Assembly (NCBI GenBank): GCA_965223465.1
Contig: OZ245025.1
Span: forward strand, 2,852,001-2,916,000
DNA length: 64,000 bases
Direction: 5' to 3'
Source: JAAELZ01 sp965223465
GTDB taxonomy: Bacteria > Pseudomonadota > Gammaproteobacteria > Arenicellales > Poriferihabitantaceae
In this document: positions 54,129-61,755 of the stretch, piece after piece
Layout of the letters: the number at the start of each line of letters is the position of its first letter
Position numbering within the stretch: position 1 is the first letter of the stretch
Notes under the pieces: model-generated
The model's database searches: none
The model's input: only the letters and a program-made list of their open reading frames with translations
What the model was told of the DNA's origin: nothing
Translations under genes and position numbers: made by a program

Positions 54129-54165
54129 AGTATACCATGTGCACAGATATGCGCAAATATGCACA
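54129..54165 (-). promoter_or_regulatory. Toxin-antitoxin promoter and operator repeats
   Basis: On the minus strand TTGCGC (54156-54151) and TATACT (54134-54129) form a promoter with a 16-bp spacer. On the plus strand ATATGCGCA (54147-54155) and ATATGCACA (54157-54165) repeat every 10 bases, and GTGCA (54139-54143) pairs with TGCAC (54160-54164). Antitoxin binding would cover the promoter. Confidence 0.5.
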
Positions 54166-54333
54166 CTTACGTGCAAGCCGCTCGTGGGCTAGTGCTTGAC
54201 CACCCATTACTGCCAATCAATAGTGTGTTTGAGCAATTTCAGAGTTTAAGGTGAATGGTGGTCTAGACACTTGATCTCCTCAACGCTTTTTCATTGCACT
54301 CTATCATTGACTCGCTCTTCAAAAAGGTAAGGA

Positions 54334-54471
54334 ATGGAAACGACTAAATATGTTCAAAAAACAATGTCTATGAATCAAGCAATTAAGTTATTGGTTTTCT
54401 TAATCCTTTGGTTTATGCCGAAAAGGAACAACATTGTCAGAACCCTCTTCAATATCACCTCTTTTGATTGA
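54334..54471 (+). CDS. Possible 45-residue membrane peptide
   Basis: A small frame starting at an ATG with AAGG six bases upstream. Its product has a polar N-terminus, one hydrophobic stretch (LLVFLILWFM, about 20-29) and a basic tail. It overlaps the 3' end of the convergent gene at 54400 by 72 bases, so part of its coding potential could be a shadow. No family recognised. Confidence 0.22.
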   Translation: METTKYVQKTMSMNQAIKLLVFLILWFMPKRNNIVRTLFNITSFD

Positions 54472-54666
54472 TGCTAAAGCTTCATCAAGAGCTGCTTGAT
54501 CGGTATCAAATTCATCATCCCATACCGTTGATGTGCCACTCTCGTCAATGACTTCAAGAATCCAACCACCGTGATCACCACGGTAAATATCTATATCATA
54601 ATCCTTGTTGTGACCCGTCGCCTTTTGGCTTAGGTCACTCATTTCGATCTCAAATTCTTGTGGCAT
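54400..54666 (-). CDS. Hypothetical small acidic protein
   Basis: An 88-residue acidic protein, not recognised. The middle part YRGDHGGWILEVIDESGTS and WDDEFDTDQAALDEALASI looks like a compact alpha/beta domain, and the tail is charged. There is no signal peptide or membrane segment. Its composition and position among accessory genes support a real gene. It may be part of the island's regulatory or maintenance set. Confidence 0.6.
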   Translation of the reverse strand: MPQEFEIEMSDLSQKATGHNKDYDIDIYRGDHGGWILEVIDESGTSTVWDDEFDTDQAALDEALASIKRGDIEEGSDNVVPFRHKPKD

Positions 54667-54756
54667 AACTATGTCCGGCTATCATATAGACTACAGAAGA
54701 GTGTAGTTGAAGCAGTAAATAAAAAATAGTCTGATGAACTTGCAGTACTTTACAGA

Positions 54757-55035
54757 CTAGCCCGTGACGCCGAGCCCGTGTTTTTTTAATTCCTCATCAT
54801 ATCTGAGCGCAAAGTCAACAAATGTAATACCGAGTACGCCACAGATAAGGTATAGCTCCACTGGGTCGAGCTTGCGCTCACCAATTTCATATTTGGAAAC
54901 GAAAGATTGCGGTTTATTTAATTTCTCTGCGACGTGGCTTTGGTACAAAGACGCCTCTGTTCTAAGGGTGCGTAATAGCTGAATAAGCACTCGATAACGA
55001 TCATCATGGGGAAATATTTTCATGCATTTATACAT
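54757..55035 (-). CDS. XRE-family helix-turn-helix regulator
   Basis: A 92-residue single-domain regulator. The HTH is seen in SHVAEKLNKPQSFVSKYEIGERKLDPVEL. Start at 55035, or the in-frame ATG at 55023 four residues later; neither has an ideal ribosome binding site. Repeats of TAGGATAT overlap its start region and extend upstream, suggesting self-repression. It probably regulates island functions. Confidence 0.83.
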   Translation of the reverse strand: MYKCMKIFPHDDRYRVLIQLLRTLRTEASLYQSHVAEKLNKPQSFVSKYEIGERKLDPVELYLICGVLGITFVDFALRYDEELKKHGLGVTG

Positions 55036-55095
55036 ATCCTACTTGCGGATATATCCCAGAGTAGGATATCATCTACAAAACCCAATTTAGGATAT
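55034..55095. promoter_or_regulatory. Three TAGGATAT operator copies upstream of the XRE gene
   Basis: ATATCCTAC (55034-55042) and GTAGGATAT (55061-55069) form a 9-bp inverted repeat 18 bases apart. A third copy TAGGATAT lies at 55088-55095. The first copy overlaps the XRE start codon, so binding would block the regulator's own expression. The rest of the 55096-55376 gap holds a weak open frame that I do not accept, and the AGAGGA ribosome binding site of the next gene. Confidence 0.55.
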
Positions 55096-55376
55096 GGTAA
55101 TCAGTACAGAAGTGTTAGGGGCACTGTGGCATCGGGCAAAAAGAAAAACGCAGATGATATGTGAATCAGCTTTGTTATTACTCACCATACATATGTCTCA
55201 TGCAATTAGGCCCTGTTCTCATATCAATGTCATTCAAAGGGGGAGAACTACTACTGGCCTAGAGGGCTGTACGGTATCTAGTTCGAGAAAAGATCGGAGC
55301 TTTGGCCCACTTTTTTGAGCGAGAGCGCAATTTACAAATCATCAATTAACAATTTCATCACAAGAGGATTTAAACC

Positions 55377-55886
55377 ATGAGAAAAATATTAGTTGCCCTG
55401 GGGCTTTGTTTGTCACTTTCAGCTTATGCTGGTGAAACCTATGTCGGTGCTAACTTCGATATGATTGATATCGATGTCGACGGCACTAGCTTTGATACTG
55501 GAGGTATTCGGGGTACGTACGGGAAGTATCTAGATAATACGGCTGGCATAACATTTCCACTTGCGGTTGAAGGGCGGTTTGGATTTGGTTTGCTTGACGA
55601 TGATGCAGGTGGTGTGACTGTCAGCACAGATACCTACTGGGGACTTTATGCGAAAGCCGAACTAACCAATTTAGGCGCGGTCACACCCTACGGAATCCTA
55701 GGCTATTCATCGATCTCAGCAACCGCAAAAGGCTTTGGGGAAGAAATTTCTGATGACGACTCCGGATTCTCATTTGGGGTCGGTGCGCGGTATCACTACA
55801 GTAATCTCTTTACGCTCAATTTTGAGTTTATGAACCTCGTTGACGATGTGAGTGTGCTGTCGTTTGGTGTACAAATGGAGTTGTAG
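55377..55886 (+). CDS. Outer-membrane beta-barrel protein
   Basis: A 169-residue exported protein. A short signal peptide (cleavage after AYA, residue 18) precedes a mature chain of alternating polar and aromatic/hydrophobic strands, with GLYAKAEL, SFGVGARYHYSN and a final strand VLSFGVQMEL. This is the pattern of an eight-stranded OMP_b-brl barrel. The last residue is Leu rather than the usual Phe, which may weaken BAM recognition. The strong ribosome binding site AGAGGA is 9 bases upstream. It is the first of the island's envelope genes. Confidence 0.78.
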   Translation: MRKILVALGLCLSLSAYAGETYVGANFDMIDIDVDGTSFDTGGIRGTYGKYLDNTAGITFPLAVEGRFGFGLLDDDAGGVTVSTDTYWGLYAKAELTNLGAVTPYGILGYSSISATAKGFGEEISDDDSGFSFGVGARYHYSNLFTLNFEFMNLVDDVSVLSFGVQMEL

Positions 55887-55976
55887 ACATAGTCCTTATT
55901 TGTTTGTGATTAAGGATATGGCCTGTATGTAGGGTACGCAGCGCTATCACGTACCTAGATTTATTCAGAAAGCTGT

Positions 55977-56396
55977 ATGTCTGTATTTGTATCAACTAAC
56001 CGAATTCTGTTGGTTGCCATCTTGTCAGCTGGGATCGGATTTTTACATGGCTGCAAGACTATAGAAGGGTTGCGTCATGATATCGAAAATCTTAGTGCAA
56101 GGCTTGGTGGTACACAACCATTCGTTGCAACATCGCAGCCAGAACAAGCTACAGATAATTCACCCGATGCCACAGCTTCAACAACTGAGGGTGAGCCAGA
56201 GAGTACAAAAGCAAGTCTGGTACGAGAGACACAAGAGAAACTTCTCCAGCTTGGCTATGATGTCGGTACGCCAGACGGTCGCTATGGCGCTAAAACAGAA
56301 GCGGCGATACAGGATTTCCAGCTTGATAATGACCTTGGTATTGATGGTAAGCCATCAGCCTCATTACTGCGTGTGATCAATGCTCGATTAGAATGA
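55977..56396 (+). CDS. Peptidoglycan-binding lipoprotein
   Basis: A 139-residue protein. The N-terminal export segment ends at a lipobox-like LHGC (cysteine near residue 26). A Thr/Ser/Pro-rich linker (about 48-78) follows, then a PG_binding_1 domain (about 82-137) with VRETQEKLLQLGYDVGTPDG, YGAKTEAAIQDFQ and LGIDGKPSASLL. It would be membrane-anchored and grip the cell wall. Its stop overlaps the next start (ATGA), so it is coupled to the M15-like peptidase. Confidence 0.82.
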   Translation: MSVFVSTNRILLVAILSAGIGFLHGCKTIEGLRHDIENLSARLGGTQPFVATSQPEQATDNSPDATASTTEGEPESTKASLVRETQEKLLQLGYDVGTPDGRYGAKTEAAIQDFQLDNDLGIDGKPSASLLRVINARLE

Positions 56397-57154
56397 AAGT
56401 TGTGCGTACTGTTCATATCTTGCTAGTTGGGTGTAGTGCATTCGGATTGGCAGCGTGCAACAGCTATGCACCATTACTACCACTACCTAAGGTATTGGTT
56501 GCCCCGGTCACGATCACACTACCGCAAGCAACTGAAAAACCAACAGATCGCGGTGAATCATATTTTGATCCCAATAAAACGGATACCCCACTTTATGACA
56601 CGCAGGGACACAGCTGCGATAAGCTGAGTCCATATTTTCGTGTCAGTGATTTTTCGCATACCGGTGATGTACGGTTTCGTTTTGCGCGCATTGATGCAGA
56701 ACTCGTTACCTGCCTTACCCGCTTGCGCACGGCCTTATCACGGCCCATCAGTGTTGAGTCCTCCTACCGCAGTTGGGCGTACAACGCGCAGCTTGTCAAA
56801 GAAGGAAAGAAAGCCTCGAAGGCTAGTTATCATATGAGCGGTAAGGCAGCGGATATCCATGTGGCAAATATATCCACAGCGATGTTCGCACAGATGCTCT
56901 ATACCAATTGTGGCTGTGGCACAGGCCTTGGTGTGGGGAAGCGTTGGTATCATGTTGATACGCGGGGTTCATCTGTACGGCCATGGGGATATGGTGTTCA
57001 AGGACTGCAGCTTGCTAGTGCGCGGCGAGTACATAAACAAATGTGCGGAGGTGGAAGGCGGGATACCAACGAAGTTGGTACTATGATTGCACGCTCTGCT
57101 CAGCAAGCGTTGGAAGCGATTGGTGGGGCTATACAAACGCTTTTGGAAAAATGA
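56393..57154 (+). CDS. M15-like peptidase lipoprotein (YcbK/DUF882 type)
   Basis: A 253-residue putative lipoprotein (LAAC near residues 19-22) with a C-terminal peptidase M15_3-type domain over about 80-200. The metal-site pattern is intact: SYHMSGKAADIHV gives the first His and Asp, and KRWYHVDTRG gives the last His. Such enzymes cut D-Ala-D-Ala or other wall peptides. It is translationally coupled to the PG-binding lipoprotein before it and to the AsmA-like gene after it, both by ATGA overlaps. Confidence 0.82.
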   Translation: MKVVRTVHILLVGCSAFGLAACNSYAPLLPLPKVLVAPVTITLPQATEKPTDRGESYFDPNKTDTPLYDTQGHSCDKLSPYFRVSDFSHTGDVRFRFARIDAELVTCLTRLRTALSRPISVESSYRSWAYNAQLVKEGKKASKASYHMSGKAADIHVANISTAMFAQMLYTNCGCGTGLGVGKRWYHVDTRGSSVRPWGYGVQGLQLASARRVHKQMCGGGRRDTNEVGTMIARSAQQALEAIGGAIQTLLEK

Positions 57155-58984
57155 GTAAGCACATCATATTTTACGCGCGATATTTATTCCGCCTGATATT
57201 TATCCTCGCTGTCATTATTCTTTGTATTGTATTTGGTGCGAAATTCTATCTATCGTCCAACACTTTTACCGCTCTTATCAATCAAAAGGTATTGCAGGAA
57301 GTTGGCAAAGATATTGTCATTTCTGGACCAATTACATGGGAATCGTTTTATCCAGAGATACGCGTAAATGTAAATAAAATAGAACTCAAGGATGCTGCTG
57401 CCCAGGGGCGTACCAGCAGAATACGACTGCGTAATGCTACAGTGGGCCTACCAGTACACACACTGCTAAATCAAGCTGATATTTCTGGCCTCGTGTTGCA
57501 CATTGATTACGCGGCAGTCGTGATTGAAAAGCCGGCCACAAATGAGCCCATTGCGATTAATCTAAGTGATGCCTTGACCCTTGCTGAGCGTGTGCGCGCA
57601 CCACATGCCATAAAGATAAATGTTGTCCAGGCGGATGTGATTGATCGTCGTTCTACTGAGCCAGCACACTATCGTGCAAAAAATATCCATCTCGATCTAG
57701 GGAACGCAGGGCTAAACCTGAGAGGATTTTTTGCGGCGAACACCGAGGATTTAATACCGCTGAGCGTGGCACTGGAAAAGGATATATCACGTAAGCAACC
57801 TACTTATTTACTCGACGCTCGTATACAGCCATCACTACAAGATGTTCCGCAAGAAATTGTGCTGACTTTTTAAATTGTTTTTGACTCTCCGCGTTTAAAG
57901 ATAACGGGACTGCGTATCGAGAAAAACAAAAACCTCATCACCGGTGATCTCGCCTATGACACCAAAAATAATGCACTGAAAGGAAACATTGCAATCAAGC
58001 GGCTTGAGTTAACCGATGTATTGAGTCCTACCAATAGGTCAAAAAAGAGCGACAAAATATTGTCGCGTGTCACTTATCCATACGATATTCTGACTCGAGT
58101 TAACGCCAAAATTAAGATTCAGGCAGGTGCAGTGCGATATTCTAAGGCACCCCTTGTTAATGGCACCTTTGAGCTGAAAGCCCAGAGATGGACAGGCTGA
58201 AATACTTGGCAGTGGACTCAGCGTACTGGGTGCACCGACCACGTTAGCGTGGTCAGCAAAAAACCTGGCATCGAATCCTATTTTTTCACTGGCATTGACA
58301 ACAGAACAGCTCGCACTTGAGCGACTTAATCTCTTTGCCAGCGACAACCAGTTTTTTCGCGATGGCGTTGGCAATGTATTACTCAATCTTACCTATACCG
58401 GCACATCACTTAAAGATCACGCTACCAGCAGTTTAGGTATTCTTTCACTTAATGCAGTCGATGGTCACATATCACCATCGTTTATGCGATGGCTAGATAA
58501 AAGTATCGTATCGCATGGCAAGCAACTGGCAACGGAAGGGGAGTCTCTTGCTAAACAGGAGGAAGAAACGGGAGTATCGCTGCCATGTGCCAATATATTC
58601 TTTGCGCTCAACAATGGTTATGCCGCAGCCAATAAATCCATTGTCATTGAAACCGCAGATAATATGCTTGTGAGCTCTGGGTTTATTGATTTTCATACAG
58701 AAAAGATTGGCTTTACTTTTTCTTCCAGCACGAAGAAAACATTCGACTGGAGCCCGTTATCAACAGCGAAATATATTCAATTGGATGGGACGTTATCTTC
58801 GCCTGCTATTTCTCTGAATCCTCAGGAAACGCTGAAAAAAGGCATGCTCACAGCCTCCTCCTTTATTTTTGGCCCGGTGCCCGCGCTTGCTTATGCAGCA
58901 TTGGATGCTGCTCAAAACCAGGCGCAAGATCGTCCCGAGTGTTTACCTCATCGACACATTGTTCACCAGCCAATCAAGGAGTGA
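57151..58984 (+). pseudogene. AsmA-like inner-membrane gene, broken by a stop and a frameshift
   Basis: The reading frame from ATG 57151 encodes an N-terminal membrane anchor (about 9-31) and AsmA-type repeats (DIVISGPITWESFYPEIRVN). It hits TAA at 57871-57873. Translation continues in the same frame with plausible sequence (RLKITGLRIEKN) until TGA at 58198-58200, while the rest (AEILGSGLSVLGAPTTLAWS onward to 58984) is in the +1 frame. The shift lies near 58180-58195. Restored length would be about 611 residues. Either the gene is decaying or the assembly has two errors. AsmA-like proteins are linked to lipid transport between membranes. Confidence 0.75.
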
Positions 58985-58987
58985 ATC

Positions 58988-59152
58988 ATGACTAATCATA
59001 AATTTTCAATACTGACTGTACGTACCAGCCTTGGTGGATCATTTTGCGGAGGAAGTTTGAATACCAATGCAGGTGAGGCTGACTGTGGACCACAGATTTT
59101 ACGCACTAAAAGCACAAGCGCCAAAGACGAAGACAAAGCGGGTACGGCGTGA
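58988..59152 (+). CDS. 54-residue Cys/Gly-containing peptide, strong RBS
   Basis: A short frame with a near-perfect Shine-Dalgarno (AAGGAGT, 7 bases before the ATG), starting 3 bases after the AsmA-like frame ends. The product has TSLGGSFCGGSLNTNAGEAD and a second cysteine soon after, then a polar charged tail. It has no signal peptide or membrane segment. Not recognised. The leader-like start and the small Gly/Ser/Cys core recall a modified-peptide precursor, but no modifying enzyme is visible nearby, so that is only a thought. Confidence 0.5.
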   Translation: MTNHKFSILTVRTSLGGSFCGGSLNTNAGEADCGPQILRTKSTSAKDEDKAGTA

Positions 59153-59215
59153 GCAGAACCAAGTTTTTCAACAACATTTTTACACGTGACTAATCTATTT
59201 ACCTAGGAGATCAAA

Positions 59216-59632
59216 ATGAAACTTAAAATAGGATTAATAGCAATGGCTCTGTTTTTAACGTCTTGTGGTGGAGGCGGTGGGTCTAGCTCAGGGGGTTCCT
59301 CAGGCAACCCCATTGCAAATGACGTAAACAAAATTTTATTTAGAGCAAAAAAAGTAGACATCCGGGTAAGCTTTTATGAAAGGCAGAACCATGTGTTCAG
59401 AGAACGCATTGGTAAGGGGCAATCAAAAACGATTTCTTTGCCACCAATTACCGCCAATTATAGAGGGTGGATAACATCACCAGAGGTAAAAGTAGGTGAA
59501 TCATTTAGCTATGAAATATGCTATGGGAAAAATGTTGGAGTTGGTGGGAGGAGAGGACATTGTATAGCGGGGAGAAAAACACGACCAAATACCGAAACCC
59601 TAGATAGTTCAACGGTTTTTTACGTTGATTGA
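59216..59632 (+). CDS. Gly/Ser-rich lipoprotein, unknown function
   Basis: A 138-residue lipoprotein. The signal ends at LTSC (cysteine 17), followed by a Gly/Ser linker. The mature domain (about 40-138) is basic and beta-rich (VDIRVSFYERQNHVFRERIG) and not recognised. AGGAG stands 7 bases before the ATG. The same Cys-Gly-Ser linker style appears in the lipoprotein at 61166. Confidence 0.68.
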   Translation: MKLKIGLIAMALFLTSCGGGGGSSSGGSSGNPIANDVNKILFRAKKVDIRVSFYERQNHVFRERIGKGQSKTISLPPITANYRGWITSPEVKVGESFSYEICYGKNVGVGGRRGHCIAGRKTRPNTETLDSSTVFYVD

Positions 59633-59642
59633 TGCCAAAAAC

Positions 59643-59733
59643 TAGAAGCCATTTCATAAATAACTTTCTGTTAATTATATCTTTTATAATCAACAGTATA
59701 TATTAAAAGTTTCTATTTATGAGATGGCTTCTA
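59643..59733. repeat. MITE-like palindromic element flanked by TA
   Basis: GAAGCCATTTCATAAATA (59645-59662) and TATTTATGAGATGGCTTC (59714-59731) are inverted repeats of 18 bp with one mismatch, around a 51-base A/T-rich core. Each end is bordered by TA (59643-59644 and 59732-59733), as expected for a TA target duplication. The element is 87 bp. It lies between convergent genes, so it could also act as a bidirectional terminator. Confidence 0.55.
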
Positions 59734-59832
59734 AATACGAATGTCTAGGCGATGATAGAACGGGTAATCCTTCGTTTAGATAACATCGTATCTGTCTATG
59801 AGCCTCAACGATAATAATGTTCAGTAGGCTCC

Positions 59833-60648
59833 TTAATTTGATCCTGAGGCAATTCCAACGACGGGTAAAATACCTGCAATATCTGCTTCTAACTCATCAG
59901 ATAGTGCTCTGATTTTTGCAATACGTGCAGTAAGTCGCTCTGCTCTATATTGTTTATTGGCTAGCTGTTTTTCGATACGTTCTATTTTGGTGGGCCTGGT
60001 AGCAGTGGAAAGTTTCGCATTGAGTTCGGCAACTTTCTGAGTGAGTGTGGTCTCCCGTTGGAGCGCGTTGTTTAACCTTGTCTCCAATTTGGCTCGATGA
60101 TCCTGTATGAGAGCATTCAAGGCGCTCTCATCGGCTGCTAGGTTTTCTCCGAGGGTGGTAATTTTTTCTTCAAGATTGTCGATGCGTGTTAGTTTTTGGC
60201 TAAGACTTTCATTTCTTGTGGTGAGCTTGGTTTGCAACTCTTCAATTGTCGCTGGGTCGGTCTCTGTGCTGAGTTTGGTTTCCAAATTAGTAATCTTATC
60301 TAACAATGCCTCCACCTCAGAAATCACAACCAGGCGTTCACTTTGTTTCGCTAGCCTTTTCTGGCGGTTATCCATGCGTGAGGCCAACTTTCCGAGGCGT
60401 CTCGATCGATGGCTGGCATTCTCTTCTTCTACGGCGGTGTCCTTGATCTTCTCTTCAAGTTCAACCAGGCTTTGATGGATAGGTCGATCTTCTGATATCA
60501 GCGCTCGGGTACGTTCATCCTCGGTCACAAACGGTGTTGAAGTGGCAGCGCTTAATTCAATATTCGTATCACTTTGCGCGTAGCTTAATTGGGTCAATAT
60601 ACTGCCCAATAACACAATGCTTATTTGCTGTAGTCGTTTCATATCCAT
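59833..60648 (-). CDS. Periplasmic coiled-coil protein
   Basis: A 271-residue exported protein. The signal peptide is about residues 1-24 (LLGSILTQLSYA). Most of the mature chain (about 60-255) is long heptad-rich helix, with repeated segments such as EALLDKITNLETKLSTETDP and KVAELNAKLSTATRPTKIERIE. It ends in a short hydrophobic tail (GILPVVGIAS). Unknown function; it may be structural or a periplasmic bridge. It is one base downstream of the membrane-anchored gene at 60650. Confidence 0.72.
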   Translation of the reverse strand: MDMKRLQQISIVLLGSILTQLSYAQSDTNIELSAATSTPFVTEDERTRALISEDRPIHQSLVELEEKIKDTAVEEENASHRSRRLGKLASRMDNRQKRLAKQSERLVVISEVEALLDKITNLETKLSTETDPATIEELQTKLTTRNESLSQKLTRIDNLEEKITTLGENLAADESALNALIQDHRAKLETRLNNALQRETTLTQKVAELNAKLSTATRPTKIERIEKQLANKQYRAERLTARIAKIRALSDELEADIAGILPVVGIASGSN

Positions 60649-60649
60649 T

Positions 60650-61120
60650 TTATCGATTCATTGCTTTTTCAATTTCGGCCTGAGTCAAGCCCGTTTCTGT
60701 GGTGAATTTATCCATGACCTCTTTAGGTAGGGTATGCCCACTATTCACATCGAGTTGATCCGGTACGCGTGTAAGGCCTGTTATACTTGGGGCCATTTCT
60801 ATTGGTTCAATTGTGGGTAGATCAGGTACACGCTGAGGCGCTGGAGTCGCTTGCAGATAAGCCTGCATTTGCGCATTACGCTGTTTCTGGCGCTTTTTCA
60901 TGTCAGTAATCTTTTCCTGTAACTCCGCCGCTTTATTCAGTTGTTGCGCCTTTTCTTCGGGCTCAATTTGTGTTTTTGTAACGATAGTGGTTTCCTGATC
61001 AGGTGGCATGTCCAACTTGGTGTTGGTTTGTGGATTTGGCTGATTGTTATAGACGAAATACACGCCTGCTGCAGCTAGCAGTGTTATGGAGAATACAGCC
61101 AGATAGGTTTTTCTATTCAT
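60650..61120 (-). CDS. Single-pass membrane protein with helical linker
   Basis: A 156-residue protein with one N-terminal membrane segment (about 6-23). A Lys/Glu/Gln-rich helix (about 53-90, KAAELQEKITDMKKRQKQRN), a Pro-rich stretch and a short C-terminal helix (GLTQAEIEKAMNR) follow. Not recognised. It is separated by only 1 base from the coiled-coil gene, so the two probably act together in the periplasm. Confidence 0.65.
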   Translation of the reverse strand: MNRKTYLAVFSITLLAAAGVYFVYNNQPNPQTNTKLDMPPDQETTIVTKTQIEPEEKAQQLNKAAELQEKITDMKKRQKQRNAQMQAYLQATPAPQRVPDLPTIEPIEMAPSITGLTRVPDQLDVNSGHTLPKEVMDKFTTETGLTQAEIEKAMNR

Positions 61121-61165
61121 AGAACGAAGAGACAGGTCATCATAATTTGGGTGATCAATTTAGTT

Positions 61166-61615
61166 TCATTTCTTGGTGGCAATAGCTGACAATTGGTCGC
61201 CAGTATCAGGGTCGACCACTTTCATACTAAATATTTCACCTGCAGTGCGGGTAAAAGTAATCACATCGTTTTCATTATCCACTAGCGTAAGCTTATCGCG
61301 GGTAATAGCGGTGCTGCTAACCGTTCCGCTTATTCGTGCACTAACTGGCGGTCTTGCACCAACGCAGGTAACCCCAACGGAGTAGTTACCATTAATTCCA
61401 CCGCCAGCCTGACTAAAATTAAATTCTCCGGAAACCACGGTTGAGCGACTACCGCAAATGGTTGAGCTACCACCGGTTAACCCCCATTTTCCTAACCATA
61501 CATTTGTTGCGGAAGCATCTGAGCCTGAGCTGGAGCTGCCTCCACCGCCACAAGATGCGAGTACTAGGAGTATAAGTGCGAGTGAGAAACGGTATGTTAA
61601 TGATCTTTTGTTCAT
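61166..61615 (-). CDS. Gly/Ser-rich lipoprotein with beta-rich domain
   Basis: A 149-residue lipoprotein (LASC, cysteine 22) followed by a Gly/Ser linker. The mature domain (about 38-147) is beta-rich with GEFNFSQAGGGINGNYSVGV and ARISGTVSSTAI, and has a likely Cys-Cys pair. It resembles small beta-barrel or lipocalin-like surface lipoproteins in character only. It may be in the same unit as the two genes downstream (45-base gap). Confidence 0.65.
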   Translation of the reverse strand: MNKRSLTYRFSLALILLVLASCGGGGSSSSGSDASATNVWLGKWGLTGGSSTICGSRSTVVSGEFNFSQAGGGINGNYSVGVTCVGARPPVSARISGTVSSTAITRDKLTLVDNENDVITFTRTAGEIFSMKVVDPDTGDQLSAIATKK

Positions 61616-61755
61616 ATTTCTGATTAAAAAGGAGGTCTTTAAGTCATTGATTCTATTTGTATTTACTTATCAATTTGGTTAGCCCCTTGTTTTTCTAATT
61701 TTTCTATCTTTACTCGATCCATTACTATGTCTATTTCAAGGGATTTCTGGGTATT

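Noticed and set aside
55094..55318. 74-codon plus-strand frame following the XRE operator
   Set aside because: Start lies directly on the operator repeat with no spaced ribosome binding site, and the product has no domain character.
61629..61682. AAGGAGG on the plus strand followed by an open frame
   Set aside because: No ATG, GTG or TTG at suitable spacing; the region is the leader of a minus-strand lipoprotein gene.
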